From CAZZNQ01 sp964655775 (GTDB lineage: Bacteria; Planctomycetota; Brocadiia; SM23-32): a DNA stretch of 10,280 nucleotides. Location of the stretch: the NCBI GenBank assembly GCA_964655775.1, contig CAZZNQ010000119.1, positions 1-10,280 of the forward strand, given 5' to 3'. A program made the translations under genes and the position numbers. This document shows, one piece after another, positions 1 to 9,151 of this stretch (position 1 is the stretch's first letter; every line of letters begins with the position of its first letter). Under the pieces are notes generated by a model. The model was not told the origin of the DNA and made no database searches. It worked only from the letters and a program-made list of their open reading frames with translations.

Positions 1-1551
1 CTGTACACCGCGCGGCTCGACGGTCAGGTAGTAGCAGCCCAGGACGATGTCGTGCGAGGGGCTGATGATGGGGCGCCCGCTCTGGGGAGTGAAGACGTTG
101 TGCGGGGCCATCATCAGCGTCTTGGCCTCGATCTGCGCCTCAACGCTAAGCGGCAGGTGTACGGCCATGGCGTCGCCGTCGAAATCGGCGTTGAACCCTT
201 TGCACACCAGCGGATGCAGGCGGATGGCATTGCCCTCGACCAGAATCGGGTCGAAAGCCTGTATGCCCATGCGGTGGAGCGTGGGGGCGCGGTTGAGCAG
301 CACCGGGTGCCGCTCGATGACTTCGTCCAGCACGTCCCACACCTCGTCGGACCGCCGCTCGAGTTCCTTCTTCGCGTTCTTCAGCGTATCCGCAACGCCC
401 TTCTCCTTGAGCTTGCGGATGATGAACGGCTGGTAGAGCTCGAGGGCCACCTTCTTCGGCAGGCCGCACTGATGCAGCTTGAGCTCGGGTCCGACCACGA
501 TGACGCTGCGGGCGGAGTAATCCACGCGTTTGCCGAGCAGGTTCTCGCGGAAGCGGCCCTGCTTGCCCTTGATCATGTCCGTCAGGGACTTCAGTGGCCG
601 GTTGCTGCTGCCCATGACGGGCCGCTTGCAGCGGCTGTTGTCGAACAGCGCGTCCACAGCCTGCTGCAGCATGCGCTTCTCATTGCGGATGATGACGTCC
701 GGCGCATTCAGGTCCAGCAGCTTCTTCAGCCGGTTGTTGCGGTTGATGATGCGCCGGTACAGGTCGTTCAGGTCGCTGGAAGCGAAGTTGCCGCTGTCCA
801 GCAGCACCAGCGGGCGCAGGTCCGGAGGTATGACGGGCAGAACCGTCATGATCATCCATTCCGGATCGTTCCCGCTGTCCCTGAGGGCCTCGGCTTCGGT
901 AAGCTGCTTGATGATCTTCTTGCGACGCTGCTTGGAGGAGACGGTCTTCAGCTCCGCGCGCAGTTCCGAGCAGAGCGTATCTAGGTCCAGGTCCTGGAGG
1001 AACTTCTCGATTGCATCGGCGCCCATGCTGGCGTCGAACGCGCGGTCGCCGTATTCCATCAGCGCCTCTCGGTATTCCTCTTCCGTGAGGAGCTGCTTGT
1101 ACTCCAGAGGGGTGTCCTTGGGGTCAGTTACGGCGTAGTTCTGGAAGTACACGATGCGCTGGATGTCCGTGCTTTTCATACCCAGTAGGTTTCCCAGGCG
1201 GCACGGCATGCTTTTGAAGAACCAGATGTGCACGACCGGCGCGGCGAGGGTGATGTGGCCCATGCGGCGCCTGCGCACGCGACTGTGGGTGACCTTCACC
1301 CCGCAGCGGTCGCACACGATGCCCTTGTGCTTCATGCCGCGGTACTTGCCGCAGCTGCACTCCCAGTCCCTCTCGGGCCCGAAGATGCGCTCGCAGAACA
1401 GCCCGTCCCGCTCGGGGCGATAGGTGCGGTAGTTGATGGTCTCCGGTTCGGTGACCTCGCCGTAGGACCAACTGCGGATATCGGCGGGGGAAGCGAGGGA
1501 GATCTTTACCGCTTTGTACTCGTTGACGCGATCGTAGCCGGCGTCTAGCAT
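1..1551 (-). CDS. rpoC: RNA polymerase beta' subunit, N-terminal 517 residues (3' end cut by window edge)
   Basis: This gene encodes the beta' subunit, which with beta forms the catalytic cleft of RNA polymerase. The frame is open from the ATG at 1551 to the left edge, giving residues 1-517 of a protein that is usually about 1,400 long. A zinc ribbon is formed by Cys65, Cys67, Cys80 and Cys83 (CSCGK...CDRCG). The clamp-helix region that binds sigma (RNNRLKKLLDL) and the switch region from residue 328 (KGKQGRFRENLLGKRVDYS) follow. The catalytic loop reads NADFDGDA, with the magnesium-binding Asp456, Asp458 and Asp460. Residue 461 is Ala where bacteria nearly always have Gln. The trigger loop lies outside the window. 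A GGAGG site nine bases upstream supports the start. It lies 123 bases after rpoB, so co-transcription is likely. The identity is certain. Confidence 0.98.
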   Translation of the reverse strand, partial: MLDAGYDRVNEYKAVKISLASPADIRSWSYGEVTEPETINYRTYRPERDGLFCERIFGPERDWECSCGKYRGMKHKGIVCDRCGVKVTHSRVRRRRMGHITLAAPVVHIWFFKSMPCRLGNLLGMKSTDIQRIVYFQNYAVTDPKDTPLEYKQLLTEEEYREALMEYGDRAFDASMGADAIEKFLQDLDLDTLCSELRAELKTVSSKQRRKKIIKQLTEAEALRDSGNDPEWMIMTVLPVIPPDLRPLVLLDSGNFASSDLNDLYRRIINRNNRLKKLLDLNAPDVIIRNEKRMLQQAVDALFDNSRCKRPVMGSSNRPLKSLTDMIKGKQGRFRENLLGKRVDYSARSVIVVGPELKLHQCGLPKKVALELYQPFIIRKLKEKGVADTLKNAKKELERRSDEVWDVLDEVIERHPVLLNRAPTLHRMGIQAFDPILVEGNAIRLHPLVCKGFNADFDGDAMAVHLPLSVEAQIEAKTLMMAPHNVFTPQSGRPIISPSHDIVLGCYYLTVEPRGVQ

Positions 1552-1560
1552 TTCAATCGG

Positions 1561-1565
1561 CCTCC
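1561..1565 (-). promoter_or_regulatory. Ribosome binding site of rpoC
   Basis: GGAGG on the minus strand, nine bases before the ATG at 1551. This fixes the rpoC start, which also matches the beginning of the conserved N-terminal region of the family. Confidence 0.85.
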
Positions 1566-1591
1566 GGTCAACTGATGGAATATGTCGCGAA

Positions 1592-1617
1592 ACCGGCGCC
1601 TGCGCCCTCCCGCCGGT
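1592..1617 (-). other. Hairpin in the rpoB-rpoC gap
   Basis: A 7-bp perfect stem (ACCGGCG at 1611-1617 and CGCCGGT at 1592-1598 on the minus strand) encloses a 12-base loop. It lies 57 bases after the rpoB stop and 41 bases before the rpoC start. No U-run follows, so it is not an intrinsic terminator. It could be a processing or stability element, or a chance product of high GC. Confidence 0.4.
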
Positions 1618-1674
1618 GGCGCGGGGCGTGCGTCGGATGGTAGTCCCAGTGGAACGTGTTGCGGTTCGGCAGTG

Positions 1675-5346
<3,672 letters not shown>

Positions 5347-5357
5347 GTATTATGCGC

Positions 5358-5361
5358 TCCG
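5358..5361 (-). promoter_or_regulatory. Ribosome binding site of rpoB (weak)
   Basis: GGAG on the minus strand, eleven bases before the ATG at 5346. The spacing is a little long. The family-typical METRNF start supports this ATG more than the site itself does. Confidence 0.55.
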
Positions 5362-5387
5362 CTCTGCGGGAAAAGTATTGATACGAC

Positions 5388-5427
5388 TGCAGCCGGCAGG
5401 GCATTGGCATGCCCCTGCCGGACTGCA
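5388..5427 (-). promoter_or_regulatory. Long hairpin in the rplL-rpoB gap, candidate attenuator or processing site
   Basis: On the plus strand the left arm TGCAG-CCGGCAGGG-CAT (5388-5404) pairs with the right arm ATG-CCCCTGCCGG-ACTGCA (5409-5427). This gives about 17 base pairs around a four-base loop, with two single-base bulges. In the transcript it ends 41 bases before the rpoB ATG. The nearest U-run (CUUUU) begins about 12 bases later, so a full intrinsic terminator is unlikely. In E. coli the equivalent gap holds a partial terminator and an RNase III site that lower rpoBC expression relative to the ribosomal proteins. A similar role here is inferred from position and structure. Confidence 0.6.
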
Positions 5428-5548
5428 ATGAGCGTCTCTTACCAGCCTGCGCGGAGGAAGTATACACCCCTGCCGCTGTGCCTCTCCGCTTAAGGAATGA
5501 GGCGCCAGAGCCCTCCACACGAATGGCGTCCCCCTCTTTGGTCGATTG

Positions 5549-5968
5549 CTACGCGGGTTTCACTTCCACGTCGGCGCCCGCTTCCTTCAGCGCTTCGGCG
5601 CACTTCTCGGCCTCTTCCTTCGAGACGTCTTCCTTTATGTTGGAAGGAGCTTCCTCGACGATTGCCTTCGCCTCTTTCAGGGCCAGCGAGGTGATGCTGC
5701 GCACGGCCTTGATCACCTGGATCTTGTTGTCGCCGAACCCCTTCAGGACCACGTTGAACGCGGTGGGCTCTTCCTCTTCCTCTGCAGCGGCCGGCGCGGC
5801 GGCCATCGCAACGGGCGCGGCGGCAGCGGCAGTGATTCCGAACTTGTCCTCGAACGCACTGACGAGCTCCGAGAGCTCCATAAGGTTGAACTCGGAAATC
5901 TGGTCCAGGACCTGCGTGATCTTCTCGGAATACTCGTTGGTCTTTTCCGCTACGGCTTCTTCGGCCAT
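5549..5968 (-). CDS. rplL: Large ribosomal subunit protein bL12 (L7/L12)
   Basis: L7/L12 is the multicopy stalk protein that recruits and activates the translation GTPases (EF-Tu, EF-G, IF2, RF3). The 139-residue protein shows the normal layout. An N-terminal dimerisation and L10-binding part (about 10-45) is followed by a flexible Ala/Pro/Glu-rich hinge (about 47-69, ending in five Glu). The globular C-terminal domain (about 70-139) carries the NVVLKGFGDNKIQVIKAVR start. The factor-binding helix is introduced by TSLALKEAK instead of the usual TGLGLKEAK, so both glycines are changed (Ser94, Ala96). The protein is somewhat longer than the common 120-130 residues because of its N-terminal extension and hinge. 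It starts 87 bases after rplJ with a strong GGAGG site and precedes rpoB. The identity is certain. Confidence 0.98.
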   Translation of the reverse strand: MAEEAVAEKTNEYSEKITQVLDQISEFNLMELSELVSAFEDKFGITAAAAAPVAMAAAPAAAEEEEEPTAFNVVLKGFGDNKIQVIKAVRSITSLALKEAKAIVEEAPSNIKEDVSKEEAEKCAEALKEAGADVEVKPA

Positions 5969-5978
5969 CCTAACAGTG

Positions 5979-5983
5979 CCTCC
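5979..5983 (-). promoter_or_regulatory. Ribosome binding site of rplL
   Basis: GGAGG ten bases before the ATG at 5968. L12 is needed at several copies per ribosome, so a strong site here fits expectation. Confidence 0.8.
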
Positions 5984-5992
5984 AGAGTCTTT

Positions 5993-6007
5993 GAAGGTTT
6001 TTCCTTC
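5993..6007 (-). other. Small hairpin with an all-A loop upstream of rplL
   Basis: In the transcript GAAGG-AAAAA-CCUUC forms a perfect 5-bp stem with five A in the loop, 24 bases before the rplL ATG and just upstream of the binding site. It sits in a locally A-rich stretch, unusual in this GC-rich block. A role in ribosome loading for the highly expressed rplL is speculative. Confidence 0.35.
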
Positions 6008-6030
6008 GGGGTGTATTGATTGTATTCATG

Positions 6031-6054
6031 CCCGGCCTGCGCACGCCTGCCGGG
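6031..6054 (-). other. Hairpin immediately after rplJ
   Basis: CCCGGC and GCCGGG (6049-6054 and 6031-6036 on the minus strand) form a 6-bp stem with a 12-base loop, starting one base after the rplJ stop codon. No U-run follows. It may mark the rplJ/rplL boundary for processing or may be chance GC pairing. Confidence 0.35.
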
Positions 6055-6055
6055 G

Positions 6056-6577
6056 TTACTCCGTGGTCTTATCCTTGAGTTGCTGCAGCCCATTGAGCAG
6101 TGCGCGCGGGCGGTCCAGCAGGCCGTTGACCAGCCGCTGCACGGGCGAGAGCAGGGCACCGGCGATCATGCTGAGCAGCTCCTCGCGGCTGGGAATATCC
6201 GCCAGTTTCTCCACGCCGGCCGCGTCCAGCACACGCCCCTCCGCGTAGCCTCCGCGAATGCTGATGGCCTCCATTTCCTCGGCCAGATCCTTGACGGCTT
6301 TAGCGGCGGACACCGGATCCTCGGCGTGCACCACGGCGGTGTTCCCGCGCACAAACTCGGACAGGTCCGTCTGGCCTTGCTGCTCGAGCATAAGGTTGAA
6401 CAGACGGTTGCGGATCACCATCAGCGCGGCGCCCTTCTCCTTGATGTGGCGGCGCGCCTCGATGGCCTGGTTGGCCCCGAGGCCCTGGTAGTCGATCAGC
6501 ACGCAGCCTGTCTCCGGGAGGTCGGCGAACCGCTCGGACAGTTCGGCCAGCATCATTTCTTTCACTTCACGCGCCAT
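6056..6577 (-). CDS. rplJ: Large ribosomal subunit protein uL10 (L10)
   Basis: L10 is the stalk base. Its N-terminal domain binds 23S rRNA beside L11, and its C-terminal helix carries L7/L12 dimers. The 173-residue protein has the family start MAREVKEMMLAELSERF, the GLGANQAIEARRHIKEKGA segment and VIRNRLFNLML (the usual VxKNxL motif region). FVRGNTAVVHAEDPVSAAKA and IPSREELLSMIAGALLSPVQ follow. The C-terminal tail after residue 138 is a predicted helix with two leucine-rich stretches, suiting two or three L12 dimers; the number cannot be read from sequence alone. The gene starts only 19 bases after rplA, with a weak GAGAGA site nine bases upstream, so coupled translation is likely. No independent L10 leader fits in this gap. 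Confidence 0.98.
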   Translation of the reverse strand: MAREVKEMMLAELSERFADLPETGCVLIDYQGLGANQAIEARRHIKEKGAALMVIRNRLFNLMLEQQGQTDLSEFVRGNTAVVHAEDPVSAAKAVKDLAEEMEAISIRGGYAEGRVLDAAGVEKLADIPSREELLSMIAGALLSPVQRLVNGLLDRPRALLNGLQQLKDKTTE

Positions 6578-6596
6578 AGTTCGCTATCTCTCGTTG

Positions 6597-7280
6597 CTAT
6601 GACAGGTCCACTTGCACGGCGGGATTCATGGTGGAGGAGATGCACACCTTCCTGAAGTACTTGCCCTTCGTCGCCGGGGGTCTCATTCTCAGGAGCTGCT
6701 CTATCAGCGCCACCACGTTGTCCGTCAGGGCCTGCACGTCAAAGGACATCTTGCCTACAGGTACGTGTATGTTGCCGCCGCTGTCGTTACGGAACTCGAT
6801 CTTCCCGGCCTTGAACTCCGCCACGGCCTCGGCGATGTCGTCCCGAACGGTTCCGCTCTTGGGGGAGGGCATCAGGCCGCGTGGACCCAGAAAACGACCC
6901 AGCCGACCAATGCGGCTCATCATGTCGGGGGTGGCCAGGGCCACGTCGAAATCCATGAACCCGTTCTGTACCTGCTCGATCAGGTCGTCCGCGCCCACGA
7001 TGTCCGCTCCGGCTTCATTCGCCGCGTCGGCGTTTGCTCCCTCCGCAAAGACGGCCACGGTGCGCTCCTTGCCGGTGCCGTGGGGCAGCGAAATGCTGCC
7101 TCTCACCTGCTGGTCGCTGTGGCGGGGATCAATGCCGAGCTGCACGGTGCATTCGACCGTCTCATCGAAGCGGGCGCTCTCCATGGCCTTGAGTTTTCCG
7201 ATCGCCTCTTCCAGCGGAAGGGCTTCGCCGCGCTCCACAACCTGGCGCGATCTTTCGTATCTGCGACTCCTCTGAGTCAT
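6597..7280 (-). CDS. rplA: Large ribosomal subunit protein uL1 (L1)
   Basis: L1 forms the mobile L1 stalk that helps release tRNA from the E site. In many bacteria it also represses its own operon by binding the mRNA. The 227-residue protein is of normal length. It has the MTQRSRRYERSRQ start, the GIDPRHSDQQVRGSISLPHG domain I block and the domain II segment containing MMSRIGRLGRFLGPRGLMP. The conserved GTVRDDIAEAVAEFKAGKIE and the C-terminal FRKVCISSTMNPAVQVD follow. GGAGGAAGG 8-12 bases upstream supports the ATG. It follows rplK after 55 bases. I could not identify an L1-binding mRNA site in either the nusG-rplK or the rplK-rplA gap. Confidence 0.98.
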   Translation of the reverse strand: MTQRSRRYERSRQVVERGEALPLEEAIGKLKAMESARFDETVECTVQLGIDPRHSDQQVRGSISLPHGTGKERTVAVFAEGANADAANEAGADIVGADDLIEQVQNGFMDFDVALATPDMMSRIGRLGRFLGPRGLMPSPKSGTVRDDIAEAVAEFKAGKIEFRNDSGGNIHVPVGKMSFDVQALTDNVVALIEQLLRMRPPATKGKYFRKVCISSTMNPAVQVDLS

Positions 7281-7288
7281 TCTGCTGA

Positions 7289-7297
7289 CCTTCCTCC
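7289..7297 (-). promoter_or_regulatory. Ribosome binding site of rplA
   Basis: GGAGGAAGG on the minus strand. The nearer AGG part is eight bases from the ATG at 7280. It supports the chosen start. Confidence 0.75.
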
Positions 7298-7335
7298 GGG
7301 TTACTGTGAAGGCGACGGCGGCCCGAACACGGGTG

Positions 7336-7755
7336 TCACCCTTCGACCTTGATGCCGCAGCTTCGGGCGGTGCCCTCGATGATCCGCATGGCGCCTTCGA
7401 TGTCGTGTGCGTTCAGGTCCTGCATCTTCTCCTGGGCAATCTCCCGCACCTGATCGCTCGTGATCTGGCCGACGGTCTCCCTGCCGGCCAGGCCCGATCC
7501 CTGCGCCAGACCGGCGGCCCGCTTGATCAGGTAGGACGCGGGAGGCGTCTTGACCATGAAGTCGAACGATCCGTCGCGGTATACGTGAACAATGGTGGGC
7601 AGGGGGATGCCCATGCGGTCCTGAGTTCGCTCGTTGAACTGGCCGATGTTGACGCGATGCTGGCTGAGCACCGGTCCCAGGGGCGGGGCCGGGTTGGCCT
7701 GGCCGCCGGTAACCAGCACTTTGAGCACCGCTACGGGCTCGGCTCTCTTTGCCAT
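7336..7755 (-). CDS. rplK: Large ribosomal subunit protein uL11 (L11), with a shortened N-terminal domain helix
   Basis: L11 binds the GTPase-associated region of 23S rRNA and, with L10 and L12, contacts EF-Tu and EF-G; it also supports RelA activation and thiostrepton binding. The 139-residue protein has the MAKR start, the proline-rich switch ANPAPPLGP (residues 20-28) and the KTPPASYLIKRAAG linker. The RNA-binding C-terminal domain ends ...IEGTARSCGIKVEG. Compared with E. coli, four residues are missing between Phe40 and Asn41 (VNIGQF-NERT against VNIMEFCKAFNAKT), about one helical turn. Conserved glycines nearby are Ser31 and Arg34. The rest is normal and in frame, so it is probably functional. 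The start has an AGAGG site eight bases upstream. It lies 44 bases after nusG. Confidence 0.97.
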   Translation of the reverse strand: MAKRAEPVAVLKVLVTGGQANPAPPLGPVLSQHRVNIGQFNERTQDRMGIPLPTIVHVYRDGSFDFMVKTPPASYLIKRAAGLAQGSGLAGRETVGQITSDQVREIAQEKMQDLNAHDIEGAMRIIEGTARSCGIKVEG

Positions 7756-7763
7756 GTCTGTCT

Positions 7764-7769
7764 ACCTCT
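7764..7769 (-). promoter_or_regulatory. Ribosome binding site of rplK
   Basis: AGAGGT on the minus strand, eight bases before the ATG at 7755. Confidence 0.65.
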
Positions 7770-7799
7770 TGGTACTACCGGGGTCCCGCGCTCACGGCT

Positions 7800-8393
7800 T
7801 CAGACCGGCTGCACCTGCCAGTACTCAAGCTCAACGGGTGTGGACCGGTTAAATATGTTTATGACGACTTTGACTTTGCCGCTCGTGGGGTTGACTTCTT
7901 CCACGTAGCCTTCCACGTTCTTGAAGGGGCCTTCCTTGATCTGGACCATCTCGCCTTCTTTGAGGTCGATCTTGAGCTTCGGCGCTTCTTCCTCGACCTC
8001 CTCGGCCTGGCCCAGCATTCGGGAGACTTCGTCTTCGCGCATCGGCCAGGGCTTCTCCCCGCCGATGAAGTCGCCCACGCCTGTGGTCTCACGAATGCGG
8101 TGCCACAGCTCCTGGGGGATGCCGCCTCTTTCGTCCGTGACCACCTGCACGATGACATAGCCTGGGTAAAGCTTGCGCTGGACTACGTGCCTCTTGCCGC
8201 CGCGCAGTTCGGTAACGGCCTCTGTGGGCACAAGCACCTGGGGCACCTGTTCCCGCACGCCTTCGAGCTCGAGCATGCGTTCGAGGTTCTTTCGAACCTG
8301 TTCCTCGCGGTTGCTCTGCACCCGCAGGACATACCAGCGCATGTCGGGCTTCTGGTTCTTCTCTTCGGAAGTGGCTTCGGTGGCTTCCGCCAT
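7800..8393 (-). CDS. nusG: Transcription termination/antitermination factor NusG
   Basis: NusG binds the beta' clamp of elongating RNA polymerase, reduces or stabilises pausing, and links polymerase to Rho or to ribosomal protein S10. The 197-residue protein has an acidic 17-residue lead. The NGN domain follows (RWYVLRVQSNREEQV from residue 19, RKLYPGYVIVQVV, TTGVGDFIGG), then a charged linker rich in Glu. The C-terminal KOW domain (GEMVQIKEGPFKNVEGYVEE) ends the fold, with the usual INIFNRSTPVELEYWQVQPV end. The same frame stays open upstream to 8609, into secE. I chose the ATG at 8393 because it has a GGAGG four bases upstream and gives the usual family length; Met18 is an alternative start without such a site. 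It lies 80 bases after secE. Confidence 0.97.
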   Translation of the reverse strand: MAEATEATSEEKNQKPDMRWYVLRVQSNREEQVRKNLERMLELEGVREQVPQVLVPTEAVTELRGGKRHVVQRKLYPGYVIVQVVTDERGGIPQELWHRIRETTGVGDFIGGEKPWPMREDEVSRMLGQAEEVEEEAPKLKIDLKEGEMVQIKEGPFKNVEGYVEEVNPTSGKVKVVINIFNRSTPVELEYWQVQPV

Positions 8394-8397
8394 AGTG

Positions 8398-8402
8398 CCT
8401 CC
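8398..8402 (-). promoter_or_regulatory. Ribosome binding site of nusG, short spacing
   Basis: GGAGG on the minus strand only four bases before the ATG at 8393. The spacing is shorter than usual, but no other start in the frame has a comparable site. Confidence 0.6.
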
Positions 8403-8411
8403 AGCACGACA

Positions 8412-8442
8412 CGGCGGCCCGCTCAAGGCGGCCCAACCGCCG
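8412..8442 (-). promoter_or_regulatory. Overlapping GC-rich hairpins in the secE-nusG gap
   Basis: An 8-base direct repeat (plus strand GGCGGCCC at 8413-8420 and 8427-8434) is followed by CCGCCG (8437-8442). The CCGCC can pair with either copy: a local 5-bp stem with a five-base loop (8427-8441), or a 6-bp stem with a 19-base loop (8412-8417 with 8437-8442). The two folds exclude each other and sit just upstream of the nusG binding site. No U-run is present. A regulatory role is inferred only from this layout. Confidence 0.35.
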
Positions 8443-8473
8443 CAAGTAAGTTGTCCGGGAGCGATCGGTAGCC

Positions 8474-8914
8474 CTACGCGGGCAGCACTCCAAGTTGGCT
8501 CATTACGAAGGAGATTGCGATTCCCACAAAGAACAGGAACGCCCCCACCGATACGACAAAGAAAAGCACCGCGCTTGTGGATCTGGTAAGTTCTTCGGAA
8601 CTGGGCCATGAGACCTTGTTAAGCTCCATCTCCACGTCCACCAGCATGTCCACTACCGCATGGGCTTTCGAGTCCAGCGTCTGCACTCCGGTTTCCACGC
8701 CGCTGGTGAGCCAGAAGATCACAGCCGCCAGCGCCAAGAACAGCAGCGCGGCCCAGATCGCCGAGTGGGGCACGTTCATGCCCAGCACCGTGAACGTGGT
8801 TTCCGTCAGCAGCGATACGAACAGCTTGTGCGCAGCAAACAGCGCGAGCAGCACCGCTGCGGATGCCGCCACGATTCGTGCGCGCACTCCTTGGCCGGGC
8901 TTATAGGGCTTCAC
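8474..8914 (-). CDS. secE: Preprotein translocase subunit SecE (three membrane segments)
   Basis: SecE clamps SecY in the protein export channel of the inner membrane. The chosen GTG start gives 146 residues beginning VKPYKPGQG, with predicted membrane segments at about 14-36, 51-70 and 114-137. The diagnostic motif is before the last segment: VEMELNKVSWPSSEE (residues 94-108), the amphipathic helix and hinge common to all SecE. Most bacteria have a single-segment SecE of about 60-70 residues. Three segments occur in E. coli and, from memory, in Planctomycetota, where the N-terminal YKPGQG is typical. The frame stays open upstream into the tRNA. A TTG at 8950 (158 residues) is an alternative start with a purine-rich GGGGA seven bases upstream. 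Neither start has a strong binding site, so the 5' end is uncertain. Confidence 0.95.
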   Translation of the reverse strand: MKPYKPGQGVRARIVAASAAVLLALFAAHKLFVSLLTETTFTVLGMNVPHSAIWAALLFLALAAVIFWLTSGVETGVQTLDSKAHAVVDMLVDVEMELNKVSWPSSEELTRSTSAVLFFVVSVGAFLFFVGIAISFVMSQLGVLPA

Positions 8915-8959
8915 TCTCGGCGGCTCTACCTGGGCTTGTGTAAACCGCAAGCAACGGTC

Positions 8960-8981
8960 CCCGCCTTCCGGACTGGGCGGG
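8960..8981 (-). other. Hairpin between tRNA-Trp and secE
   Basis: CCCGCC and GGCGGG (8976-8981 and 8960-8965 on the minus strand) form a 6-bp stem with a ten-base loop, 11 bases after the tRNA 3' end. No U-run follows. It could help define tRNA 3' processing or be incidental. Confidence 0.3.
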
Positions 8982-8992
8982 CGGGCGGAATA

Positions 8993-9068
8993 TGGCAGGC
9001 CAGGAGGGACTCGAACCCCCAACCACCGGTTTTGGAAACCGGGGCTCTTCCGGTTGAGCTACTGGCCT
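8993..9068 (-). tRNA. trnW: tRNA-Trp (anticodon CCA)
   Basis: A complete 76-base tRNA with an encoded CCA end. The acceptor stem AGGCCAG pairs perfectly with CTGGCCT, the discriminator is G, the D stem is GCTC/GAGC with an eight-base loop containing GG, and the anticodon stem is CCGGT/ACCGG. The loop TTCCAAA carries anticodon CCA (tryptophan, codon UGG). The variable loop has five bases, and the T arm GGGGG-TTCGAGT-CCCTC includes one G-U pair. It lies between rpmG (83 bases upstream) and secE, a known site for a tRNA-Trp gene in many bacteria. It is probably cut from the same transcript, since no terminator is visible on either side. Confidence 0.98.
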
Positions 9069-9151
9069 ATCGCGCCCGCCACACCTTCCGAATACCGGTC
9101 TGCTCCGGCGGCCGTCCGTGCCTCTGGGGGGCCGGTCGGTGCGGATTCCCG

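Noticed and set aside
52..984. 310-codon plus-strand open frame opposite rpoC
   Set aside because: Same effect: codon-aligned mirror of rpoC, no domain, no binding site of note.
5459..5464. TATACT on the minus strand, a possible -10 box of an internal rpoB promoter
   Set aside because: No -35-like sequence lies at 16-19 bases upstream and the TG is not placed as in an extended -10. One hexamer is not enough to call a promoter.
7322..7341. Two overlapping 4-bp hairpins around the rplK stop codon, considered as an L1 operator or attenuator
   Set aside because: Stems of four pairs are expected by chance at this GC, and I could not match the L1-binding mRNA pattern.
7756..7799. nusG-rplK gap considered as an L1 repressor site
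   Set aside because: Only a 3-4 bp stem (CGGGACCCCG) is visible and the conserved L1-site bases could not be recognised.
8394..8609. N-terminal extension of nusG overlapping secE
   Set aside because: The frame is open upstream but the added residues match no NusG feature, and the GGAGG before 8393 plus normal family length favour the shorter protein.
9069..9151. rpmG-tRNA gap checked for a terminator or promoter
   Set aside because: No stem followed by a U-run and no convincing -35/-10 pair is visible in these 83 bases.
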